From Paraconiothyrium sp. Pb-2020 (lineage: Eukaryota > Ascomycota > Dothideomycetes > Pleosporales > Didymosphaeriaceae), in the NCBI GenBank assembly GCA_022419385.1, contig JAJUBI010000003.1, forward strand, positions 3,100,001 to 3,164,000: a stretch of 64,000 nucleotides of DNA, read 5' to 3'. Made by a program: the position numbers and the translations under genes. This document shows positions 22,838-32,451 of the stretch, piece by piece. The stretch's first letter is position 1. Each line of letters begins with the position of its first letter. The notes beneath the pieces were generated by a model. The model did no database searches. It was not told where the DNA came from and saw nothing but the letters and a program-made list of their open reading frames with translations.

Positions 22838-24738
22838 ATGACTCCCAAATCGGCGATCTTGGAGCGCACTGTACGGTTTTTGATCACGGATTCTCGCGAC
22901 GTGCGGACTCGACATTTTCTGCAGCATCTTGACCATCACGATTCTTCGACGCACGTGCAAATTCTGAAACACCTTCTTTGCATTCGGTCACCATATCCAC
23001 AGCTGCCCAGTAATGTGTTACAAGACATCGATGATGTCTTGCTTCACGAGCGCAATCATCGGGTGCTCACTCCAGTAAGTCCCTCTCCATGCGGACGTTG
23101 CCAGTGACATTAGCTGATGGCGCTTGGGTGACGAGTACTCCCTGTCTAGCTACCATACCGCGAGAAGAAGGCAGGCCACCCGTAAGAATAAGGCTATGGA
23201 AAGGAGACATAACTACGCTTGCGCCTGGTACAACGGCCATTACCAACGCAGCGAATTCTCAAATGCTCGGTTGCTTTCAGCCTACGCATAGATGCATCGA
23301 TAACGTGATCCACTCTTGGGCCGGCCCTCGCTTACGACAGGAGTGCTTCGATATTACTTCAACGAAACGAGAGCATAAGGACGCCTTGCCTGTGGGTGAC
23401 GCTGTCACCACGAAAGCTTATTGCTTGCCTTGCGACTATGTCATACACACCGTGGGACCACAGCTTGAGCGGGGTTCGTATCCGAGCGATTTCGAGAGAC
23501 GACAACTTAGTCAATGCTACTACTCAATCCTCGATGAGGCGGACAGGTTACCCAGATCATCGGAAGGGAAAAGCGTGGCTCTTTGTGGTATATCGACAGG
23601 CCTATTCGCTTTTCCGTCCAGGCTTGCGGCCAGTATTGCGGTCGATACGGTTGCAGCGTGGTTCGCCCACCATCCGGAGACAACCGTCTCGGACGTCCTA
23701 TTCGTGACCTACACTGAAGAAGACCACGAGATATACAACATCCTTCTCGACCAAGCTCGACCCCCCTGGACTGTGAACACTGACAAGTCTGCAACAAGAT
23801 TCTCACTGACGATGCCGACAGTAGAAAAGGCTCGCTCCTGGCTCGCTGAAGCCGAGTCTATCATCGTCAGTGCAGGTGCCGGCATTTCTGCCGCAGATGG
23901 ACTCGACTATACTTCCCGTACACTATTTCGGAAACACTTTCCCGCGTTCCTTCCGTACGGTTTTGAACGCTTGTACGACGTGTTTGGCTTCGTGGATTGG
24001 CCCTCGGATCGTGTCAAATGGGGCTATTACTTCACACATCTAGAGATGGTACGGAGTTGGCAACGGTCCAAGCTGTATGAGCAGCTCCTCGACTGGTTGA
24101 ATTCCTATGGCGATAATGCCCACATCAGGACATCGAATGCGGACGGACTCTTTGCTGCAAATGGCTGGGACGAGGCGAAGTTGTCTACACCACAAGGGCA
24201 ATACTGCTACTTCCAATGCGTGGCTAAGTGCACGCCAGAATCGTATTGGGCGTCAAGACCTTATCTCGACAAGGCACTGCCCCTCATAGACCCAGTCACA
24301 CAGTCCTTGAAAGATGATTCTGCCGTCCCTAAGTGCAAGCTTTGCGGTGGCAATCTGTTCATTTGCGTCAGAGCAGCGGAATGGTTCAACCAGAAGCCCT
24401 ACCAAGCTGGAGAGAAGCGCTGGAAGAACTTCACGAGACGTGTCTTGAGCGGTGACGGGGGAGAAACAGTCATTCTTGAACTAGGTGTCGGCATGAACAC
24501 GCCGGGAGTTTTGAAATGGCCCAATGAAGATCTTGTCCGTAAAGGCAATGGAAAGGTGAAGCTTGTCCGGTTAGCAATAGGAAGCCATGCTGAGGTACCA
24601 TGGGATCTCGAAGAAGCGGAGCTGGCAACCAGCATTGACGGCAACATCAGCATTGCGCTTCCCTCGATCATCCCCGCTGGCCGTTCCTCATCACAGTTTA
24701 TAGAGACGATGGGCCTACACTTAACGTGCGGTGTATGA
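22838..24738 (+). CDS. Zinc-type macrodomain fused to a class M sirtuin (SirTM)
   Basis: N-terminal part starts at ATG 22838 (MTPKSAILERTVRFL) and includes ILKHLLCIRSPYPQ...NVLQDIDDVLLHE, matching the helical leader of SirTM-linked bacterial macrodomains. A second frame (open from 23089 to 24738) carries the macrodomain: RLWKGDITTL, ITNAANSQMLGCF, PTHRCIDNVIH, VIHTVGP and GISTGLFAFP. Cys-His-Cys in GCFQPTHRC are the expected zinc ligands. From ~23860 the sirtuin follows: SAGAGISAADGLDY (NAD site), TSNADGLFAANGW, and C-x3-C plus C-x2-C zinc ligands. Linked macro-SirTM proteins add and remove ADP-ribose on partner proteins, so both activities may sit in one chain here. Joining the two parts is unresolved: a GTAAGT at 23075 has no acceptor giving the right phase. 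Either the junction carries a frame error or translation starts at 23089 (549 aa). Confidence 0.8.
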
Positions 24739-24998
24739 CTAATAGGTACGCATAACATGCATTTTAAAAGTTCAAGTTAACAGGTGCAGCCAGACATCTG
24801 GACTATCTTTCGAGTAACCTCTGGGTGCATCGGCTAAACTTCCCCCAAAATCCTCCCTCCGAATGACGCAACCGTACCCGGGCATCGTACCGCATCATTC
24901 CGAATTCCGAGCAACAACCTTAACCTTGGAAGCACCCTATGCTCTTCCCCCGCCACCTCACGACCTCTAATAAAGTAACGCTCTACCGCTCGCACATC

Positions 24999-25841
24999 AT
25001 GACCGCCGCCCCGCCACCACCGCGACCCATCAAGATCCTCATGATCCATGGCTTCACCCAATCCGGTCCAAACTTCCGTGCTAAAACGCGTGCCCTCGAA
25101 AAGAACCTACAGAAAGCCTTTCCCGCGGGGATCACCCTCTCTTACCCCACTGCGCCAATCCGTCTCGCGCACGCAGATATTCCTTTCCCGACTGCCGCGC
25201 CCGAAGCAAAAGAGAACGGAGAGCCAGAGGAGACCGATGCGTGGGCCTGGTGGAGACGGAAAGGCGACGGCGAACCATACGTATACGAGGGGATAGAGCT
25301 AGGGCTAGAGACGCTAGCGCGCGTGTTAAAGGAGGAGGGGCCATTTGACGGTGTAATCGGGTTTTCACAAGGCGGCGCAATGGCAGCCATGTTGGCCTCG
25401 CTGCTCGAACCCGCGCGGCGGAAGGCCTTTGAGAAGCTTTACTCCGAGGGCGGCATGCCGTATCCACAGTCTTTCGAAGCGGATACGGGGCACATGGAAG
25501 GGGCCATTCACCCTCCGCTCAAGTTTGCGGTTAGCTACTCGGGTTTCGCAGCAAGGGGCGTGGACCTGTATCGAGGGTTTTACGAGCCGAGAATCACAAC
25601 GCCGATGCTGCATTTCATTGGGACACTTGATACAGTTGTGGAGGAGGCGCGGAGCTTAGCGCTCGTGGAGCAGTGCGTGGTGAGCGAAGGACGGGTGGTG
25701 CAACATCCCGGTGGCCACTTCGTAACTCTACAGAAGACGTACATTGCAGCCTTGGTAGGCTTCATAAAAGAGATTTTACAGAAGGCGGACAATGGTGAGA
25801 CAAAGGACGAGAGCGTAGAGGATATGGATGTGCCTTTCTAG
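24999..25841 (+). CDS. FSH-family serine hydrolase
   Basis: Intronless, 280 aa from the ATG at 24999; the frame is open upstream, but this ATG directly precedes the conserved domain. The alpha/beta hydrolase core shows KILMIHGFTQSGPNF, the nucleophile elbow GFSQGG (Ser ~123), an Asp in FIGTLDTVVE and the His in QHPGGHFVTLQKTY. These are the marks of the FSH1/FSH2/FSH3 family, cytosolic hydrolases also found as esterases in fungal secondary metabolism. The WWRRKGDGEPYVYEGIE segment after an acidic linker is typical. The substrate is unknown. It converges with RPN5 about 200 bp downstream; nothing in the context suggests a biosynthetic cluster. Confidence 0.9.
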   Translation: MTAAPPPPRPIKILMIHGFTQSGPNFRAKTRALEKNLQKAFPAGITLSYPTAPIRLAHADIPFPTAAPEAKENGEPEETDAWAWWRRKGDGEPYVYEGIELGLETLARVLKEEGPFDGVIGFSQGGAMAAMLASLLEPARRKAFEKLYSEGGMPYPQSFEADTGHMEGAIHPPLKFAVSYSGFAARGVDLYRGFYEPRITTPMLHFIGTLDTVVEEARSLALVEQCVVSEGRVVQHPGGHFVTLQKTYIAALVGFIKEILQKADNGETKDESVEDMDVPF

Positions 25842-26038
25842 AACCTTAGGCAAGACCCGGCTAACTTGGGCTTAGCATGGCGTTGCATATAGATGGATCA
25901 CAAAACACAGCACGGAAGGCGATATTCGAAAGTCTATATTACAAGCGCAGTATATGCGCTAGCCGGAATCATAAGGCTCGGTTATGTCTAGACTAATCAT
26001 CATGACCCTTCAACGAATTTTTATGTTGTTTACCACCC

Positions 26039-27728
26039 TCACTTCGACCTTCCCTTTGCAAGTTTGCTACTCTTGTCAAGCTTTGCTCCTTGAATGCGAG
26101 CCATCATCTCTTCCTTCGTGATCAAATGATCAATGCGCTCCAGGAGTCCAAGCAAGCTCTTCATGTTCCCGCTCCACTCGTTCAATACATCATCGGCGTC
26201 TCTAGGCTTAGCGAAGCTGACGATGCGGGCTGGTCGGTCGATCTTGGCGTAGATGGTCTTTGCCGTGACTAGTTCACTGATGTACTTCTCCGTCTCATCC
26301 TCAGTCAGATCAAGAAGCTCGGTTAACCGTGGAATCTGAATGCGTGTGTAATACTTGGCCACTACACGAACGTTGTGTTCGATCACTCGCTTGCGCAAGT
26401 CCTGCCACCTCCTGTGTGCCTTAAGGTCGTCCGAATCATCCGCCTCGGCGTCAAACACATCTGTCTCCGTGAGGTGGGGACCGAATTGCTTAGCCACCAT
26501 GGGCCACCGCATCAGCTCGGGAACGGTGAAGAGCTTGACCAGTTGCGCGTCCTGCGGTATCATTGAATTACGCGAGTCTCGTTGAACACGGTGAATCAGG
26601 TCGGACTGCTCGTTGTCATACGGCGCAAGGATGATGAAGTAAATGACGCGTTGGAGGATCTGCATTTGTTAGGTGCGCCACTAAATATACAACAAGGTCA
26701 CGTACAGCCTTCAGCTTCTTCGGGTCCTCCTCCACGGCCTCAGTATCCAACACCTGTCGGTAATGCTTGCATACGTCGAGGTACTTGTCTTCGTGCTTGG
26801 CAAGAGTGATCTGCTGTTCGTAGTAGCGGAGCTTCAGGTCGGTCACATCGTCTTCTGGCTCCACAGGTGGGTCATCGGCGCTCCGCGCCTTCTCTTTCTC
26901 CTCTCGCTCCTTTTGCTCCTTCTCCAGCTGCTCTGACGTCTTCTTGGGCTTGCGCGTGAAATAACGGGTGCTGATCTTCCTAGCAAGAATGCCAGCCTGT
27001 GTCCAGTCGCCTTTCTGTATGCACAACGATACCTGCTGTAGGATGAACTCGGTCTTCTCGCGACGCGTCATGGAACCGAAGGTCTCGACCTGCAATTCGC
27101 ACAGAATGTCGGTGGCGGCACTAATATCGCCCTGCTCCTTTTTGATGTTCGATAGTATCCGCGTGATCCTAGCCCGCTCAACCTCCACAAAGATCTGTCA
27201 CACAACGTCAGCTTCGTCAGTCCTCTTACAACATATGCAACACGCACCTTCCCCTCAGTGACTGTCCGCAATGTCTCGATAACTGAAAGCTTTGTCTCCA
27301 GACTCGGTGTGTCATCCAAGAATCCCATAACGGTCTGCACCATCTTGGTGGTGGCCTGCTTCAGCTGACCATGCTTCTTCGAGAGCAACAGCACCTGCTC
27401 GTTGAGCAAACTCCAATCTCCAGCGTTCTTAGCAATTGTACATATCGCTATGAGAATCCGAGAGGTCGACGCGAGATCGGAGGCCTTCTCACTGTCAGTG
27501 GACTAAGTTTGCGCCAACCCGAGAAAGTAGCCTTACCTGACGGGTCTGCTTTTCAAGCACAAGTAGCTTCTCGATTGCCGCCTGCGGGTTGCTCTGCAGC
27601 TCCTGTCAGCTCCAACTTCATAGACGAAGGTCTACACGTACAGATCCGAGCTTCTCTGCCTCCGGAATCGCCTTGTCGACCTCCTTCGTGAAGTCCTTCT
27701 CGGCCTTGAGCACCTGCCCGCTCGACAT
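26039..27728 (-). CDS. RPN5: 26S proteasome regulatory subunit Rpn5 (PSMD12)
   Basis: Five exons: 27728-27642, 27602-27537, 27484-27248, 27194-26706, 26659-26039, giving 499 aa. Every intron is GT-AG and all lengths agree in phase. The joins restore the chain LGS/ELQSNPQAAIEKLL, TRQ/ASDLASTSRILIA, TEGK/IFVEVERARITR and KLKA/ILQRVIYFIILAPYDNEQ. The C-terminal PCI/winged-helix domain is clear (YYTRIQIPRLTELLDLTEDETEKYISELV). A charged insert (KKTSEQLEKEQKEREEKEKA) lies mid-chain. Rpn5 is a structural subunit of the 19S lid. It is the second proteasome gene of the window, about 20 kb from RPN2, but there is no sign that the two are co-ordinated. Confidence 0.95.
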
Positions 27729-28331
27729 AGTGGCGGGGTCGGAATGGAGTCGTAGGCTGCTCGGTGTATTTTCTACAGCGCAAAGGGTGGAGACCAAATG
27801 ACGTTTGGGATTTCGCGGGGTCGCCGTAGGGACGTCAGTGGGTGTGTATGGTTGATGGAGCTGCAAGGCTCGTGTTGCAATCGCTCGTCAACTAAGCCGT
27901 CGGCGTCGGAGATACTGCACGGGCCGTAAACACCACGTGACACGACTTCAGCCTTCAGATGTCTCATCGTGCATACCCATGAGGCACTCGAACTTTCGCC
28001 AGTTTAAAGACGAAAACTTAGCAGGGAAACATGATTGGCCACGTGGAAAGCGCTCATAGGAACGACAAGTGTACGGCGTCATTCCTAGGCTCAAGTTGCA
28101 AGATAGCATATAGTACATCATGTTACAGATGGACACAAAACTTTGGGTCCCACTAGTGTCCCGCCTGTATGAAAATGCAACGGACTTCAACACCCATGAA
28201 TGAGAAGGATCTTAGATTGGTAGGCATTACCAAGGTTATGTTATGGTCAGGCAGCAAAGCTCAACTCGCAGTGAAGAGGGATTCTTCCTCCACACCGTTC
28301 TGTCCTTTGACTCCCTTTCTCAAAACATATA
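27729..28331. other. Divergent promoter region between RPN5 and the metallophosphoesterase
   Basis: About 600 bp between divergently transcribed genes. No further gene or clear regulatory site recognised. Confidence 0.45.
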
Positions 28332-29339
28332 ATGGCGACTCCAGCATCGCTCAAGCGTTCTCACGCGCATTGCGCGTCCATCACTGAGCAGGAACCCCTC
28401 TCAAAACAACCCCGGTCAGCTTCTTCAAGCTCGTCCGGCTTGATAGAGGCTTCTCTTCCTGTTCGCTTCCTCATTATGTCCGATACTCACGGTCGACAAA
28501 ATGAAATCCTCCAGTGGACCCCGCAAAGCGATGTGCTCCTTCACTGCGGCGATTTAACGGACGATGGATCACCAGAAGCCATCGCACAGGCAATCGATGC
28601 ATTCCTAAAAGTTGATGCAGAGCTGAAACTGTTTATCGCTGGTAACCATGATATTTCGCTCGACAAAGAGTATTACCTTTCCGAAGGCGGCACGGAAGAG
28701 AACCATCTCAAAGCATGTTCATTTATTTCTAATGCAAGCATTCGCTTTCTCGAAGAGGGGACACACGAATTTACCCTCACGTCTGGAGCACACTTCAAGA
28801 TATTTGTGTCGCCATGGACACCTATTCATGGCTCTTCAGCTTTTCAATATCGCAGCAACGAAGATCGTTTCAACGGGGCGAGTATCACTCCATCGTGGGC
28901 GAGAAATGTTGGGACAGAGAGTTCAGTTATACCCGAGGGCGTTGATATTGTCATGACCCACGGTCCGCCAAAATTTGTCCTTGATAAAACAGCAGATGGC
29001 AGCACTCCAGGGTGCGAGCATCTTCGCCGGGCGATCGCAAGAGTACGGCCACGGCTGCATTGCTTTGGGCATGTACACAAGGGTTATGGGGCGCGGAGAA
29101 TTCGCTACGACGATAAGAAGAAGCTGGCAGAAGAAGGTGACGATCGCATGGACTTGCTGACTCAAGAGTGGGTAGGCAAGAATCAAGCAAAGAGAAAGGG
29201 TTACGCTAGTCTCCCGCCCAACTCCGCTGAGGCCTTCAAAAAGAATAAGGAAGAGACTCTGATGGTGAATGCTGCAATTATGGGTGAGAACGACCCGGAG
29301 AATGTGCCTTGGCTAGTGGAGCTGGATTTTCCTAGATAA
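28332..29339 (+). CDS. Calcineurin-like metallophosphoesterase
   Basis: Intronless, 335 aa. A Ser-rich N-terminus (~1-45) precedes the metallophosphoesterase fold with all five signature blocks in order: SDTHG (metal Asp and His), HCGDLTDDG, AGNHD, THGPPKFVLD and GHVHKGYG. These place a binuclear metal centre for hydrolysis of a phosphomonoester or diester. The layout is like the MPPED1/2 and related fungal Ser/Thr phosphatase-like proteins rather than PP1/PP2A. No signal peptide or membrane segment is seen, so a cytosolic protein is likely. The substrate is unknown. It is divergent from RPN5. Confidence 0.88.
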   Translation: MATPASLKRSHAHCASITEQEPLSKQPRSASSSSSGLIEASLPVRFLIMSDTHGRQNEILQWTPQSDVLLHCGDLTDDGSPEAIAQAIDAFLKVDAELKLFIAGNHDISLDKEYYLSEGGTEENHLKACSFISNASIRFLEEGTHEFTLTSGAHFKIFVSPWTPIHGSSAFQYRSNEDRFNGASITPSWARNVGTESSVIPEGVDIVMTHGPPKFVLDKTADGSTPGCEHLRRAIARVRPRLHCFGHVHKGYGARRIRYDDKKKLAEEGDDRMDLLTQEWVGKNQAKRKGYASLPPNSAEAFKKNKEETLMVNAAIMGENDPENVPWLVELDFPR

Positions 29340-29618
29340 CTCGATAGTAGAACGACAGCGTGCTGCATGATATAGCAAGATGCGCACAGACAAGTGACTC
29401 TACTCCAGCGACCTGAATTTCTGTGAGCTTGTGGGTAGCTGAGAGATTGGGGGTCGGGGATCTTGGGACACGCTAACGAACGCAACGTCGCGCGCGTCGG
29501 CGGGTCGCCAGAAAAAGTTCCCCGCTCAGATGTTCCGCGCTCTCTGTACACCCCACCATGCACCTCAGCCAACACCGTATACGCACCACACATCCACTGA
29601 GATTGGACGTCAACCAAG

Positions 29619-31967
29619 ATGTCCTTGTTCGGTGGTGACGAAAGCAGTCCGAGTGCGCCCTCCCCCTCGCTATCAGAACGCTCATCGAGCCCTCAAAACG
29701 TGCAAGATCCACAACCACTGCCCGATCCGAATGACTCGCTTGATGAAGATTCTCTGCCCAGCTCTCCAGACGCGGAATCTGAGCGGCGCACTATCAAGTC
29801 ACAGTCATGGCGAAGATACACACAGGCAGATCGCGAGATTGCAGAGTCGCTGGAAAACCTGGAATCCGCGGATCTTGCCGCGCACCTTTACAATGCGCAT
29901 AGTCTCAAGCGACGTTTACGGCGCCCTACGAAGGAGTTGCAAAAGGTCAAAGACTGGCAGAGCAAGGACGCATGGCTAAAGAAGGGCAAAGAGCTGCAAT
30001 ATAACGACCCTCTTACCGGCGATTTGGAGACGGGGCTGGTGCCTTCGAAGCTATGGACTGCATGGCCTCAACCAACTAAGCGCCTTCTGCAAAAGGGAGC
30101 TGCAACGGGTAAAACAGAAGACAACGATGATGGATGGTACTTCGGCCGGTCTGAAGATAAGAGCAGCGGAGAAGTCATGCGGGAAGAACTTCTTGCTATA
30201 TTCCTGCGAACGGCAAAGAGGAATTGGACAAGGCGCCAGGCTGCTGCTGAGGACACGGTCTTGCATGTTGAAAATGTAACCATCTCCTCATCCCCCTCCA
30301 GCTCAGACTCAGAAGCCGGTGTAGCACATGCTTTCAGAAACAGCAAGCCTCAAGATTCTGGGAGCGACACTAGAAAGAAGAAGGCCAAAGGTTCCGGTGC
30401 AATGGTACACCCTTACCAATCGGATGGTGAGCAGGTTATGAGACATCTGAACGAGTGGAACGTCGGCAAGGAAGACGTCTGCGCAAAACGGACGTTGGAC
30501 GACTCGAGTGTCGATACTGAGTCAGATAGCGCATCACAGAGTGAGACGAGGCACCGAGACTGTAATGTTCCCGAGGCTGCTTTCCTTGCTGATGATGACG
30601 AGGCCAGACGTATACTGGAGCCTTCTGTCAACTCGCTCCTTTCGAGAGTTGATAAGTTGGTATTAGCAGTTCGTCGGCACCGAGCAAATCACGTCGGTGA
30701 TGGTCTCCGTCGCGCTGGTTCTGGGAGCGATTGTTTCACGGACAGAGAAACACCAGCCCCTCATGCTAAACCTCCGTCAAGGCCTCAATCGCGCTCCCGC
30801 GTGTCCAAGAAGACGGGGTCCAGTCAGCGTCCTCCGGCGAAAAGGCAAGGGGGCATAACTCATAGGCCGAGCCACGAAGCGCTCAATGCTTTGGATAGCG
30901 AATCTGCGTCAGACTATGGCGCCGATAGTGAAAGTGAAGATGAAGACACACTCTATGTGCTAGAAGAACAAAAGAAGGCACGTACCCATTCGATTTCGAG
31001 CAGCAACAGTCATCGCAGCAACGCTTCTAGTAATCCAGAGGTCCATAGGAGCGTTGGCCTGATAGACTGGAGCGAGATGCTCGGTCTAGCAGCCATCGCC
31101 GGGTTCGATGAGCATGTGGTTGCCAAAACGGCTCAGCGGTGCGCATCCCTGTTTGGTGAAGGTATGAACTTTCGGACTTTCGATGAAAATCTGGCTACGC
31201 AGCCTATCCTAAACCCGGTAGAGTATACGCCTTGCATGATTCCAGCATTTCATGAAATGCAATCGGTCCCCGATGTTGTTCACGAATCAGTGATCTCTGA
31301 AGGAGACCGGCGACCTTTGGTAAAGCGCCCATACTTCGATTCTGGTAGCCTGCGATGCCCACACATAGACTGTCCTGGTAGCTTAAAAGAGTTCAGCGGA
31401 TCCAGTCGTCTCACAGAACATGTTCGGCGTAAGCATGGATATGATCCCCGGACGAACGACTCCGACACCGAGGAGCGCACTTTCGGAGGCGTGCACATTG
31501 ATGGCTACTTACAGCCCGTTTGGGCTAAGCCAGGGTGGCTAGGGCACGGCAGAGCAAAGAGCGAAGCTGCAGATAATGAATCCCAAGCACCAAGGCGCAA
31601 AAGACAGAGACTGAGATCCAAGCCTACCTCGACCGTTACAAGTGCCTATACTACTCAAGATGAAACAGAAGACGAAGAACAGATGCTGGCGGGGCGCACG
31701 CCAGACATGCTTTTGAACCCCACGCCACGAGTAATACCCAAAAAGACGTGTACACATTGCTCTCGCAGGAAGAAACTCTGCGATGGCGATAAACCATGTG
31801 AGAGATGTAGTAGACTGGGAGAGGGAGATACATGCGAGTATCAAAGCACCTCTGCGAGACCGGCCTGTTTGAACTGCAGGCGTAGGAAGCAGAAGTGTGA
31901 CTATGACAAGCCATGCGCCAGATGTCGGCAGAATGGCCAGGAGGGCAGTTGCCAGTATCCTGTCTAG
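29619..31967 (+). CDS. Rrn9-domain protein with C2H2-like finger and two tandem Zn2Cys6 clusters
   Basis: Intronless, 782 aa. Residues ~65-210 match the Rrn9 domain of the RNA polymerase I upstream activating factor: RRYTQADREIAESLENLESA, DLAAHLYNAHSLKRR, and the WTAWPQP block. The middle is acidic/Ser-rich and disordered. Around ~480-520 a second conserved block follows (VGLIDWSEMLGLAAIAGFDE). A C2H2-like finger is at ~575-605 (LRCPHIDCPGSLKEF then HVRRKHGYD). The C-terminus holds two GAL4-type zinc clusters with identical spacing C-2-C-6-C-5-C-2-C-8-C, starting at ~31748 and ~31863. Rrn9 in yeast recruits Pol I at the rDNA promoter in the nucleolus. The family role is inferred for this protein; the cluster pair would add DNA-binding capacity. 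The single uninterrupted frame argues against a false fusion. Confidence 0.85.
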   Translation: MSLFGGDESSPSAPSPSLSERSSSPQNVQDPQPLPDPNDSLDEDSLPSSPDAESERRTIKSQSWRRYTQADREIAESLENLESADLAAHLYNAHSLKRRLRRPTKELQKVKDWQSKDAWLKKGKELQYNDPLTGDLETGLVPSKLWTAWPQPTKRLLQKGAATGKTEDNDDGWYFGRSEDKSSGEVMREELLAIFLRTAKRNWTRRQAAAEDTVLHVENVTISSSPSSSDSEAGVAHAFRNSKPQDSGSDTRKKKAKGSGAMVHPYQSDGEQVMRHLNEWNVGKEDVCAKRTLDDSSVDTESDSASQSETRHRDCNVPEAAFLADDDEARRILEPSVNSLLSRVDKLVLAVRRHRANHVGDGLRRAGSGSDCFTDRETPAPHAKPPSRPQSRSRVSKKTGSSQRPPAKRQGGITHRPSHEALNALDSESASDYGADSESEDEDTLYVLEEQKKARTHSISSSNSHRSNASSNPEVHRSVGLIDWSEMLGLAAIAGFDEHVVAKTAQRCASLFGEGMNFRTFDENLATQPILNPVEYTPCMIPAFHEMQSVPDVVHESVISEGDRRPLVKRPYFDSGSLRCPHIDCPGSLKEFSGSSRLTEHVRRKHGYDPRTNDSDTEERTFGGVHIDGYLQPVWAKPGWLGHGRAKSEAADNESQAPRRKRQRLRSKPTSTVTSAYTTQDETEDEEQMLAGRTPDMLLNPTPRVIPKKTCTHCSRRKKLCDGDKPCERCSRLGEGDTCEYQSTSARPACLNCRRRKQKCDYDKPCARCRQNGQEGSCQYPV

Positions 31968-32451
31968 CGAGATCCGAGGTCTCCAGATGATTTGCTAGTA
32001 GCGCAGAGGAATTATGTGAAAATGCTGAACTCAGGAGTTACTAGCGCTGGTTTTGTTCCACATACGTTCCTCGACTTCATATTGCACATTGTCTGATAGG
32101 GCTTAATCTAGCGCGTGACGTCGCGTTTGGCTCCACGCGTTCCAGGGTCCGCCGCTCGCTTACGCGCCGTTTCGACTTCTCCCCTTCCACTTCGTGTACC
32201 TCTCGGCGCCATTCGCGCTCCATTTTGGGCTTTTTAATGTTTTATACATGTGAGCTCGCGTTGACACCCTTTGCGCCCGCGCTCTAAGTCTGCAGCTCTT
32301 CACACAGATCACCTTTGACAAGTGAACTTCGACATCGCAAGCCCCTCGCTGTTCGTTGCACGAACCGTCGCGCCCCGATCGCATACATCAGCCATACGCC
32401 GAGCCACACACGACGCCTCGTACGCTCAGGAGTAGCAGCATAGTTAAGAGA
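31968..32451. other. Intergenic region upstream of the Pif1-like helicase
   Basis: About 480 bp of promoter/5' UTR. The helicase frame stays open back to 32356 but has no ATG before 32452. Confidence 0.45.
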
